A stretch of DNA of 64,000 bases. Source: a bacterium (GTDB lineage Bacteria; SAR324; XYD2-FULL-50-16). A program made the translations under genes and the position numbers. A model generated the notes under the pieces. That model was not told where the DNA came from and did not search any database. It was given only the letters and a program-made list of their open reading frames with translations. Shown piece by piece: positions 45,770-54,171 of this stretch. The stretch covers positions 62,001 to 126,000 of the forward strand of contig JAHJTV010000087.1 in the NCBI GenBank assembly GCA_018829445.1. Direction: 5' to 3'. Numbering within the stretch: the first letter of the stretch is position 1; every line of letters starts with the position of its first letter.

Positions 45770-46996
45770 TTATTCACCAGTGTATTTTTTAATAATAAGC
45801 GACGCGTTAGTCCCTCCAAATCCAAAAGAATTAGATAAAAAGATATCGATATTGGCATCAACTGTCTGACTGGGAATATTAAGACCTGCTGCCTCTTTTC
45901 CGGGAGTTTCCAAGTTAATGTTTGGAGCAATGAACGAATTATGCATCATGATTAAAGAGTATACGATTTCACTTGAACCTGCCATCCAACATTCATGGCC
46001 TGTCATTGATTTTGTGGAAGTTATGTAAGGTTTTGCATCTCCAAAAACCTGGTCAATTGACATGGCTTCATTCATATCACCGGCAGGTGTAGACGTTGCG
46101 TGAGCATTGATGTAGTCGATTTCATTCGCTTTTACGCCAGCATCCTTTAAACACATTTGAAGTGCTCTCACCGGTCCTTCTACATTGGGAACGGAAATAT
46201 GGTCACCATTTGATGAAAATCCATAGCCGATCACCTCTCCCAGAATGGGGGCATTTCGTTTTTTAGCTGATTCAAGACTCTCAAGAATAACCGTTGCCGC
46301 ACCTCCACTTGGGACAAGACCGTCTCTTTTGCTGTCAAAGGGTCTGGATGCTTCGGTTGGGGATGACTCCCGAATCGAAAATGCGCTTAAAGCATCAAAA
46401 CTGGCCATGGAATAAGCATTTATCTCCTGTGCGCCACCACAGATCACCTGATGCTGTAATCCGTGCTTAATCAGTATATAAGCCATTCCAATTGCATGCG
46501 AACCACTGGCGCAGGCTCCACTGATGGTAAAGTTAATCCCCCTCAGTTTAAAGATGGTGGCCAGATTCATGGTTACGGTTGAATTCATGGATTGGAAAAT
46601 TGAAGCTGATCCCAGGAGAGTTGTATCCTTTTTCTCCCTGACAATGTCGACGGCTTCAATGGTAGCTTGGGCTGTGCTATCGTTTCCGTACAAAATCCCA
46701 ACTTCATTATTCTGTACAAAATCCATGTCAATTCCGGCCTGTTCCAGCGCATCTACGGTCGCAACATAAGCATATTCCCCCTCTTCTGCCAGTCCGATCC
46801 GGTCTCTTCGCTTCAACTTACCTTTTAACACCGGTTTCTCAACATAACCGGTGAGTGCCGAGCGGAATCCCATCTCTTTGCGGGAAGCGTCATAGATTAT
46901 CCCGGATTTACCTTTAAACAGTGCTTCTCGAACTTCATCGATGTTTTTTCCCAGACAGGAATAAATTCCCATCCCAGTGATAACAACTCTGTTCAT
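45770..46996 (-). CDS. Beta-ketoacyl-ACP synthase (FabF-like, third)
   Basis: A 408-residue FabF-type enzyme: Cys162 in GACASGS, His299 in NAHATSTPAGD and His334 in MTGHECWMAG form a complete triad. It is adjacent to an ACP gene and to fabG, forming a compact elongation module at the start of the cluster. Its sequence is closer to housekeeping FabF than the other KS proteins here. Confidence 0.9.
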   Translation of the reverse strand: MNRVVITGMGIYSCLGKNIDEVREALFKGKSGIIYDASRKEMGFRSALTGYVEKPVLKGKLKRRDRIGLAEEGEYAYVATVDALEQAGIDMDFVQNNEVGILYGNDSTAQATIEAVDIVREKKDTTLLGSASIFQSMNSTVTMNLATIFKLRGINFTISGACASGSHAIGMAYILIKHGLQHQVICGGAQEINAYSMASFDALSAFSIRESSPTEASRPFDSKRDGLVPSGGAATVILESLESAKKRNAPILGEVIGYGFSSNGDHISVPNVEGPVRALQMCLKDAGVKANEIDYINAHATSTPAGDMNEAMSIDQVFGDAKPYITSTKSMTGHECWMAGSSEIVYSLIMMHNSFIAPNINLETPGKEAAGLNIPSQTVDANIDIFLSNSFGFGGTNASLIIKKYTGE

Positions 46997-47039
46997 AATA
47001 GCTTTAATCTAGTTAATCCATTATTTTAAAAAGGGACAA

Positions 47040-47774
47040 TCAACTATATAGTCCGCCATTTACCGAAATGGTTTCCCCGGTTATATACGACGATGCCTTT
47101 GAAGCCAAAAAACCGACAACTTCAGCTACCTCTTCCGCTTCTCCAAATCTGTTCAGCGGGATCAGCTTTTTCAGCTCTTTTTCCGGCAAATCCTTCGTCA
47201 TATCAGTTTTGATAAATCCAGGGGCAACCGCATTAACAGTGACTTTTCGTTTGCCAACCTCCTGGGCCAGAGCTTTAGTTGCACCAATGACACCTGCTTT
47301 GGCAGCCGAATAATTAACTTGACCGGGCATTCCTTTCAAGCCGGACAGTGATACAATATTAATGATGCGCCCATACTTATTTGCCAGCATATCTTTCAAT
47401 ATCAACCGCGTGACATAAAAGAAGCTGTTTAGATTGGTATCGATAATTGTGGACCATTCTTCTGCTTTCATCCACAATAATAAATTATCTTTGTTGATCC
47501 CGGCATTGTTGACAAGCACTTCGATCGTATGTTGACTTTCATCAATCCATTTTCCCAATACTTGTCCAATCTCTTTTGGATCGGCAACATTAAAACAGAT
47601 CAGCTCCCCCTTTCCTCCTTCGGCTTCAATCAATTTTAATGTGTTCTCAGCCTCCGGTTTGTTGGAGCGATAGTTAATTAAAACATGATAATTCATTGCC
47701 GCCAATTTGAGGGATATTGCCCTGCCGATTCCTCTTGAACCGCCGGTCACTAGTGCATATTTAATATCTGTCAT
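47040..47774 (-). CDS. 3-oxoacyl-ACP reductase (FabG-like)
   Basis: A 244-residue short-chain dehydrogenase with NADPH motif TGGSRGIGRA, NNAG, and the catalytic Ser142, Tyr155 and Lys159. It reduces 3-oxoacyl-ACP to the 3-hydroxy form. It is the first gene of the 27-gene minus-strand run, directly behind the predicted promoter. It is probably the cluster's dedicated ketoreductase (ApeQ-like). Confidence 0.88.
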   Translation of the reverse strand: MTDIKYALVTGGSRGIGRAISLKLAAMNYHVLINYRSNKPEAENTLKLIEAEGGKGELICFNVADPKEIGQVLGKWIDESQHTIEVLVNNAGINKDNLLLWMKAEEWSTIIDTNLNSFFYVTRLILKDMLANKYGRIINIVSLSGLKGMPGQVNYSAAKAGVIGATKALAQEVGKRKVTVNAVAPGFIKTDMTKDLPEKELKKLIPLNRFGEAEEVAEVVGFLASKASSYITGETISVNGGLYS

Positions 47775-47842
47775 GGTTCGTTTTTGGGATTAAAAACAAG
47801 CATACTCTATTGTTTACCGATTGGTTAGAAAAAATTACCAGA

Positions 47843-47878
47843 ATTGTTAACAATATTTTTCAGGTGTCGCTCTGTCAA
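47843..47878 (-). promoter_or_regulatory. Sigma70 promoter with operator-like palindrome for the lipid cluster
   Basis: On the minus strand, TTGACA (plus coordinates 47873-47878) and TATTGT (47850-47855) are separated by 17 bp. A perfect 12-bp palindrome ATTGTTAACAAT (47843-47854) overlaps the -10 box and likely start point. This is a good arrangement for a repressor site. The fabG start is about 70 bp downstream. Confidence 0.6.
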
Positions 47879-48149
47879 TATCGAAAATATTACTAGCAAG
47901 CTGAATTTGTTTCACGCTGGGAAGTCCTTACTTGCATGGATTCAAACAGCGATTTCAAATACTTAGTATTTAGCTGAGAACTGATTGCTGCCAGATAAAA
48001 GCATTTCGATCTTCGAGCTGATTTTTCTTATCTCAAATAGCGCCACAAAAGGATGCAGGTGCTTTTCGCTCGGACATAAGTTAGGTATTGTAAAGTGGTT
48101 ATTTGCAGGCGTACAGCAGAAAATCCGTCCCTTCAATTGATTAAAATGG
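47879..48149. other. Intergenic region between cluster promoter and DUF1566 gene
   Basis: No gene. Holds a 15-bp inverted repeat AAATACT-T-AGTATTT at 47957-47971, upstream of the -35 box, which may be a second regulatory site. Otherwise no structure recognised. Confidence 0.35.
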
Positions 48150-48177
48150 GATCATCAGCCGTGCAAAATGGATGATC
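48150..48177 (-). terminator. Hairpin after the DUF1566/beta-barrel gene
   Basis: GATCATC (48150-48156) and GATGATC (48171-48177) form a 7-bp stem with a 14-nt loop immediately beyond the minus-strand stop codon, followed by a CCATTTTAA tract on the minus strand. Confidence 0.45.
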
Positions 48178-48179
48178 TG

Positions 48180-49607
48180 TTAAAAAATAACATGAAAACT
48201 GGCCATTAATCCTATGGGATATACGGTCTCTTTTGATTTGTCGCAATTTGATAGCGAAGTCACATTCGTTGTACTCGAACAATCATATTTCTCAAGCTCA
48301 ACACTTGCTGAATCGAATCCGGCTTCAAATCCAAAAGAGATCATCTTTTTTCTCCTGATTTCCAGCCCGATGGCTCCAAGCAAACCAAGACTCTCGGAGG
48401 CAACAAAATCCCCCGAAGCGTTGAGAAGTGATAATCCTCCCCGCAAATAAAGCCCGGAATCAAAAGTATACCCTGCGTTAATATTGATGGGAGTCATCAT
48501 AAAATCGACTGTTTCGTTGTTTTCATCAATCTCCAATATGGCGGAAGGACCGATACCGGCACCGAGTCTTAATCCTGTATCCAATTGGTAATACGGGATA
48601 AAAGCAATGGCAACGGTGATATAACTTCGGTCTTCGATTTCACCTTTTTCTTCAACATTGGCGATATAGATATCAATTACATCGTAAAATCCGGCCATAT
48701 ATGTCGGGGCTACAACGAATCTCCAGCCCAGGGAGTTATCAGTAGTCTCTTCTCCAATCGTTTCAGTCGCAAATGTAGTCTCCTCACGTGATTCTTCGAC
48801 AACAGGTAATGGCTTCGATTCCTTCGATAAAATATCTGTTGATTGACTCCCATTTTTGTCTCGGACACATTTTACGGAATAGCGATTTTTTATCCAACCA
48901 TCATTAAAGAGGCTGGAAGTATTAACATTATAACCCCATGCATAATCTCTGTTGTCCTTGGCGAGCGTTGAAGACCAGTAATAGTATTTATCCAGTTCAG
49001 GGAATTGGTTTTGTATGCCTGTTAACTTTTCCAATTCGTCTTTATTCGGCAATCTCCAGTTGGAGTAATTGTCTAACGAAAGCTTACTACAATAATCAAC
49101 GGCTTTCTTCCAAGACATTCTTCCCGTTTCCTCTTTTTGCCAGACAAGCTCGGAAACTTCATTTGTTGATTTAATCGGTGCGGTTTCTGAGGCTGAAGTT
49201 ATGCTTTTTGTACAATTATCGGGTAATAATGCACCATGAGTTCGGCAGATTTTTTCTTTCTCTTCAGGTTTTTCCTTCAGAATAATTCGAAATAGAGCCT
49301 GCTTAAATCCGTCCAGATCTTTCAGCTTCGAATCAGCGTATAGGGAAATTTTGGGTCCCTTAAGAATCAACAGCATCTGATCGGAGATTTCAGTAATAGT
49401 CAGCTTATATTCGCAATCCTCAACTTTTAATCCGGTTGGAGGAGTATCAGCAACAGGTTCAAAGTAATTTGAGATTTCAATGAGTGCCACCTGTTTAATG
49501 ATCTCTTTGTGAGCTAAATTGGGAGCATCCATTGTGAGGTAACAATCTGCCAGAACTGAACATGTGACAAAAAGGAAAGATAGGGAAAGAAGCAGAAGCT
49601 TTTTCAT
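48180..49607 (-). CDS. DUF1566 protein with C-terminal outer-membrane beta-barrel-like domain
   Basis: A signal peptide (residues 1-20) is followed by a small N-terminal domain, a single DUF1566/Lcl-type domain (about residues 150-250, with WRLPNKDELEKL and YYWSST), and a region from about 295 that alternates hydrophobic strands and ends in phenylalanine (SFHVIF), the outer-membrane barrel signature. DUF1566 units are found in adhesin-like surface proteins. It may display the DUF1566 domain on the cell surface. Function is not established. Confidence 0.7.
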   Translation of the reverse strand: MKKLLLLSLSFLFVTCSVLADCYLTMDAPNLAHKEIIKQVALIEISNYFEPVADTPPTGLKVEDCEYKLTITEISDQMLLILKGPKISLYADSKLKDLDGFKQALFRIILKEKPEEKEKICRTHGALLPDNCTKSITSASETAPIKSTNEVSELVWQKEETGRMSWKKAVDYCSKLSLDNYSNWRLPNKDELEKLTGIQNQFPELDKYYYWSSTLAKDNRDYAWGYNVNTSSLFNDGWIKNRYSVKCVRDKNGSQSTDILSKESKPLPVVEESREETTFATETIGEETTDNSLGWRFVVAPTYMAGFYDVIDIYIANVEEKGEIEDRSYITVAIAFIPYYQLDTGLRLGAGIGPSAILEIDENNETVDFMMTPININAGYTFDSGLYLRGGLSLLNASGDFVASESLGLLGAIGLEIRRKKMISFGFEAGFDSASVELEKYDCSSTTNVTSLSNCDKSKETVYPIGLMASFHVIF

Positions 49608-49725
49608 ATAATCCGATTCGAAAAGTGATAAAGGAAAGGAATCTGAATCAAAGTTAGACTTTGTCCTCGTAGATTATTAATTTTATGTTTTATTTAGTCA
49701 ATTGCTTGTTTAAAATTATACTGTT
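49608..49725. other. Upstream region of the DUF1566/beta-barrel gene
   Basis: AT-rich, presumably holding the minus-strand promoter; no clear box pair. It ends at the left edge of the transposon-like repeat. Confidence 0.25.
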
Positions 49726-49940
49726 GAGTTCACTCCGAAAAGTCAATTTTCCTGTCATTCCATTTGGCATTGCGAGTCTCGTGCCTCACCAAGCCAGAAT
49801 CCAGGTTTTTAGATTTTGGATTAAATCCCATGGATGCCGGATCAAGTCCGGCATGACAGCGATGCAGAATTTCTATGATTTTTCGATTATTGAGTTAAAA
49901 ACCTAAAATTGAACATTTTAATACTTTTCGGAGTGGACTC
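49726..49940. mobile_element. Non-autonomous transposon-like element (215 bp)
   Basis: The ends are 18-bp inverted repeats GAGT(T/C)CACTCCGAAAAGT at 49726-49743 and inverted at 49923-49940, one mismatch. They are flanked by a 6-bp direct repeat ACTGTT (49720-49725 and 49941-49946). The interior has a GATGCCGGATCAAGTCCGGCATGAC-like palindrome (about 49833-49858), a type of dispersed repeat frequent in proteobacteria, and no ORF of note. It is unrelated to the 208-bp MITE pair. Confidence 0.65.
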
Positions 49941-49965
49941 ACTGTTGAGTATGAAAAAAGAAAGA

Positions 49966-50385
49966 CTATATTTTTTTCGAGTATGGGACTGTTCTGCCTT
50001 CTTGTTCCGCCTGAATTGAAGAAACAATTTCAGCTCCCAGGATTTTTGTAAAAAAGCGGGTTAGACTCCATTGTGCAAAAACATTCATGTACACAATCGT
50101 ATCCTTTCCCGCTATAAATATCCCGAACAAAAAAACCAGATGGGAAAACCCGTATGTAATAGGGGACCCCACGGCAAATAGGAGCGGCTTATTAAAATAG
50201 ACTGCCAATACACCCAGCAAGCTTATTAATGGCCATCCGATAATATAACTGAATCCAACAAAAAAAATTCCAATTAGGAACTTCACTGTCGGTTTTTTTT
50301 TGAAAATCTCCAGATCAACCGGGTTTTTTAAAACTCTTTTGATAAAACAGGCATTACCTATTTTCTGTTTTAGTTTTTTAATCAT
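49966..50385 (-). CDS. Small membrane protein, unknown
   Basis: A 139-residue protein with three or so hydrophobic helices (about residues 34-50, 52-72 and 78-98) and basic ends. No family recognised. It follows the polysaccharide deacetylase-methyltransferase gene by five bases, so the two are co-transcribed. Its C-terminus ends just beside the transposon-like element. Confidence 0.55.
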   Translation of the reverse strand: MIKKLKQKIGNACFIKRVLKNPVDLEIFKKKPTVKFLIGIFFVGFSYIIGWPLISLLGVLAVYFNKPLLFAVGSPITYGFSHLVFLFGIFIAGKDTIVYMNVFAQWSLTRFFTKILGAEIVSSIQAEQEGRTVPYSKKI

Positions 50386-50390
50386 TTAAA

Positions 50391-51860
50391 CTATTTTTTT
50401 GCTGAAAATGCTGAAATGGAACTTTTCGATATTCCGTGGGGTTTCACCTCTTTAATACAGCGAAATTTTGTATCCGTAAGAAGGCGAAAGATCTCCTTTT
50501 TTCTTCTGATATGAACGTTTAATCCGAATTTCATCCCTGTTTTTAGTCTAAATACCCGGTTTTTTATGGAGAGGTTCGGGATCGTAAAATAGAGTAACCC
50601 CCCCGGTTTCAAGTGGTCATATATTCTGCCAAATACCGGTTTTAAGTCGGGAATATATTCCAGGCAGTAAAATGAAAAAATCTTGTCAAACTTTTTGTTA
50701 AATTCTAACAAAGCAGCATCGGTACAGGCTATGGAAATATTTGTGGTTTCCGTCGAACTGACCTTATCTGCTAATTTATTGATCATGGGTTCACTGATAT
50801 CGGTTGCCGTAATTTCCTTGACCTGATTCGCGATCTGGCAAGTCTGCCTTCCCGTGCCGGCACCTATTTCCAAAATCTCATCACATCGGTTTGTGAGTGC
50901 TAAAAAATCATCTAGAAAGGGATCAGCTGAATCCCACTGCCTGAAAAAATCCATGCTATCATATTGATGAGACAAATAATCAAAAACAGCCTTTACCGGA
51001 TGGTTTGTGCTCGAATGGATATAGGGATTCACTCGTATAACCGATCTTCCAATCAGAGTTGAAAGAGGGACAATACTGAATCCCTTTTTACCCAATTGAA
51101 TGATGATGTCCTCAACCTGATCCAGCCAGTATCGGATAGACAAGGTTCCTTCGGGGTTGTTGTCATGTAAGAGAACTATATCTCCAGGCTTAACCGATCT
51201 GAGGATTCTTCCTTTCAGGTTTTTTATTCTTCTGTTTCCAAAATCGATGGGTCTGCAACTGAATCCAACACAATACATTCCCAGCAGAGTTAGAATGCGG
51301 AAAAGTTTGGGATTGGTTATTCCCACGGGTGGGCGAAAAGCATACGACTCTATGCCCAGTTCTCTCAATTGATTCTGGCAATTGGAGATCTCATTATAAA
51401 TCGTGTTTGTGCTGCGAAACATTAAAAAAATATCATGATTTTGTGAATGATTCCCGATCTCATGACCGTCTTTTATCATACGAGTTACAAGATTGGGATT
51501 TTGAGCCGCTTTTTCCCCAATTACAAAAAAAGTTGCCTTGATGGAATATTTTGCGAGGAGATCCAGTAACTTTTCAGTTACATAGGGTTCAGGGCCGTCA
51601 TCAAAAGTCAGACTGATAGCGGAAGATGTGGTCTCGGATTTGGCAATGATCGGGAGAAAGAAACTAAATCGTTGAAAAAAAGGAGCAACCAAAACGATAA
51701 AAACATTAAACCCAACAATCAATCCGGAAACCCATGGGCTAAAGAAAAGAAAAGCCAGTGCTGAGACAGCAGTGGCAAAGAGCAACAGATGATGCTTTGA
51801 TATTGCCCTTGAATAAGTTCCGAACCTGTTTTCAACTGGCGGATTTCCGGTTAAGTTCAT
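50391..51860 (-). CDS. Polysaccharide deacetylase fused to SAM methyltransferase
   Basis: The N-terminus has membrane segments (about 25-80). A NodB-type deacetylase follows, with LTFDDGPEP (Asp91, Asp92), the His pair HSQNH (His142, 146) and HDNNP. A class I methyltransferase begins near residue 330 (LEIGAGTGRQ). Deacetylases of this kind remove N-acetyl groups from glycans. Similar membrane deacetylase-methyltransferase chains occur beside flexirubin-type clusters, so a role in head-group trimming of the lipid product is possible. The ATG at 51860 is preferred over a TTG at 51872. Numbering above is from the TTG. Confidence 0.75.
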   Translation of the reverse strand: MNLTGNPPVENRFGTYSRAISKHHLLLFATAVSALAFLFFSPWVSGLIVGFNVFIVLVAPFFQRFSFFLPIIAKSETTSSAISLTFDDGPEPYVTEKLLDLLAKYSIKATFFVIGEKAAQNPNLVTRMIKDGHEIGNHSQNHDIFLMFRSTNTIYNEISNCQNQLRELGIESYAFRPPVGITNPKLFRILTLLGMYCVGFSCRPIDFGNRRIKNLKGRILRSVKPGDIVLLHDNNPEGTLSIRYWLDQVEDIIIQLGKKGFSIVPLSTLIGRSVIRVNPYIHSSTNHPVKAVFDYLSHQYDSMDFFRQWDSADPFLDDFLALTNRCDEILEIGAGTGRQTCQIANQVKEITATDISEPMINKLADKVSSTETTNISIACTDAALLEFNKKFDKIFSFYCLEYIPDLKPVFGRIYDHLKPGGLLYFTIPNLSIKNRVFRLKTGMKFGLNVHIRRKKEIFRLLTDTKFRCIKEVKPHGISKSSISAFSAKK

Positions 51861-51885
51861 GTTAAATGGCAAACATTGGCATTGT

Positions 51886-53811
51886 TTAATTCATTGCACC
51901 CCTTACACATCGGATATTGAACGCTCTGATTTTCGTTCCATTACTAAACAATTGCCCTGTACTGGTCGTCAAACCCCAGGCCCAGATAGTATTTTTTTCC
52001 GAAGACGACCAGTAATAGCCATTTACCAGGTACGGAAATTTATCCTGAATCAGATAGGATGTTTCCAACTCCTCCTTGTTGGGGAGTCTCCAATCACTTT
52101 TATTATCCAGTGTCAGTTTGTTACAGAACTCAATACCGTCGCTCCAGCTGTATTGACCCGCTTCTTCAGTTTGCCAGGTTAATCCTGTTTTTTCATCATA
52201 AACCACAACGGAAGCATTTTCAGATTGCCCCCTTACGCAACGGATGTTGTAGTAGTCAGGTTTGTACCCATTATCAAATAACGTGCCGTTGCTTGCGTAT
52301 CCTCCCCACGCGTAGTCTTTGTAGGTGGGGTTGGTTGTGGATGACCAATAGTATCCGTCTGAAATGTCGGGAAAGCTATCTCTGATATTGTTGCTGGATG
52401 TTAATTCATTTTTATTAGGTAGGCGCCAGTCGTCTCTTCCATCCAATTCAAGCCTGTCGCAGTAGTCAACAGCGCGTTTCCAGTCAAACTCTCCGGCTTC
52501 CATGCGTTGCCATTCCAATCCTGTACTTTGGTCAACAACCGTTTGTTTATCCGGAAGTTTTTCACCTCTGACACAACGAACGTAATAATAAGAGGTTTTA
52601 TTGCCATCACTGAACAGATATCCGGTGCTGGCAGTCATTCCCCATGCATAATAGTTATATTCTTTGTTGGTTGTGGATGTCCAGTAGTAGCTATTGACTA
52701 AATCCGGAAATCTGTCATTGATCCTGAAGGAAGACTCCATTTCCTTTTTGTCGGGAAGACGCCAATCACTTTGATTCGCCAAATTAAGTTGTTGGCAATA
52801 GGCGATTGCTTCAGACCAGGGTTTTGCATCACTCTCATCTTTCTGCCAATACAGCCCGGTCTCTTCATCGTAAACGAAAAAATTGCTCTCTTCTACCGGG
52901 GCGCGAGGTGTTGCGACTGGAGCTGCCACAGCCGGAGTCGGTGCGGATGTCGGTTCCGGTTTTACCAGGTCGCTGGTCAGTTTTTCTGCCAGTTCCTGAA
53001 GGGCACTGTCAAAAGTTTCGATTCCACCGGTGTGTTTGACCGTCTTCGCCGTCACAATTGATCCGTCTCCAATATCCATCAACTTTCCGGAAAAATAGAA
53101 GGTCTTATCATTCAGCTTTCTTGCCGTGGTTGAGATAACCCTGTCGACACCAAGTTGTTCTCCGATAATGGTGGCACAGGAATCCCTGGTACAACCGGTA
53201 GCTACTTGAATTTCGTCCGGATTCATTTTATCGATATCAGCACTTGAAGCCATATCAAAAACCCCGGTATCTCCAAGCGCTTCCCTGAAAATATCACTGA
53301 AAATCTTACGCTGATCCAGAGTCAGAAATTTAGCTTCAATATCAAGGACAGCCACCAGGGATTTCTGCCTATGTTCCGTCTCAAAATCAACAACGGCCTG
53401 ATGCAGCAATTCACCATCCAACGTACCTTTAAAAGCCTTTATGTAAAGAGTTGCGATATTTCCTTTCTGTTGGAAGTGTCCTTTGACAAAAACAGAATTT
53501 CGAGAGGACACTCCGGTTACGCTTTCGGAGATGTCCACCAGTTTTACTTCCGGGAATTGGCTGTTAAAGGCAAAATAGAGTTCGGCTTCTATTTTTTTTG
53601 ATTGTTCGTCCTTTTTGTTGGTGTAGTAATTGGTAATCCCACTGACGATAACATTAGTCCCTGCTACCAATTTACCGGAATTTTTGAAGTCCCTTGCCAC
53701 AGTTTTTAAAGCTGTCTGCAGCGAAATCCCGAATGATACCATTGGGAAGAATAAACACAGAACAACTATAACCGGTTGAAGGACTCGAACACTGGAGAAT
53801 AGTATTTTCAT
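51886..53811 (-). CDS. Secreted protein with three DUF1566 repeats
   Basis: A signal peptide (residues 1-28) is followed by a 240-residue domain with a CsgG/FlgO-like pattern (VAVLDIEAKFLT, TGCTRDSCATIIGEQLGVDRVI). After a Pro/Ala-rich linker (about 285-305) come three DUF1566 units of about 95 residues, each with WRLPNK(K/E)E, YYWSS(T/S) and CVRG. Strong AAGGAG precedes the ATG. It likely assembles at the cell surface, with tandem C-type-lectin-like ligand binding modules. No ligand can be named. Confidence 0.7.
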   Translation of the reverse strand: MKILFSSVRVLQPVIVVLCLFFPMVSFGISLQTALKTVARDFKNSGKLVAGTNVIVSGITNYYTNKKDEQSKKIEAELYFAFNSQFPEVKLVDISESVTGVSSRNSVFVKGHFQQKGNIATLYIKAFKGTLDGELLHQAVVDFETEHRQKSLVAVLDIEAKFLTLDQRKIFSDIFREALGDTGVFDMASSADIDKMNPDEIQVATGCTRDSCATIIGEQLGVDRVISTTARKLNDKTFYFSGKLMDIGDGSIVTAKTVKHTGGIETFDSALQELAEKLTSDLVKPEPTSAPTPAVAAPVATPRAPVEESNFFVYDEETGLYWQKDESDAKPWSEAIAYCQQLNLANQSDWRLPDKKEMESSFRINDRFPDLVNSYYWTSTTNKEYNYYAWGMTASTGYLFSDGNKTSYYYVRCVRGEKLPDKQTVVDQSTGLEWQRMEAGEFDWKRAVDYCDRLELDGRDDWRLPNKNELTSSNNIRDSFPDISDGYYWSSTTNPTYKDYAWGGYASNGTLFDNGYKPDYYNIRCVRGQSENASVVVYDEKTGLTWQTEEAGQYSWSDGIEFCNKLTLDNKSDWRLPNKEELETSYLIQDKFPYLVNGYYWSSSEKNTIWAWGLTTSTGQLFSNGTKIRAFNIRCVRGAMN

Positions 53812-54118
53812 CAGTCTCCTTCTTGTTTTCCATTGATCTTAAAGTGAAATAAGTGTGGTTTATTAAACGTTCGGATTTTGGCATTTAGCCTTCTTTATAT
53901 TATATTTGATCCGTTAGTCTAAACACATCTTTAAACGATTAGCAATATTGAACTGACTGAAAAACAGGGTTAATTGGTTCTAAAATGAAATGAGTATATC
54001 AGCACAGATTCCCGCAAATATAATTTGTTTATTTTTCGACATTTGTCACACCTGCCATCTCTCATATCCAAACTGTGTCACAAAAAATGGGAACCCCTGA
54101 CCCAGATAAATTGGATAA
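53812..54118. other. Intergenic region between DUF1566 triple-repeat gene and LDH-like gene
   Basis: AT-rich leader of the DUF1566 gene; no gene or clear promoter found. A TGTCACACC block near 54045 is not assigned. Confidence 0.25.
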
Positions 54119-54171
54119 GTACCTTACAAGCATTTTCTGTCCAAAAAGAGGAAAAAATGCTTGCAAAGTAC
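54119..54171 (-). terminator. Long hairpin at the end of the LDH-like gene
   Basis: GTACCTTACAAGCATTTT (54119-54136) pairs imperfectly with AAAATGCTTGCAAAGTAC (54154-54171), with a 17-nt loop. It touches the stop codon of the dehydrogenase gene on the minus strand. Confidence 0.5.

Noticed and set aside
19180..47774. Naming the cluster as ladderane, flexirubin or standard aryl polyene
   Set aside because: Parts fit each class, but no single class explains all genes, and no ammonia-lyase, DarA/DarB or other defining gene was seen. The product is left open.
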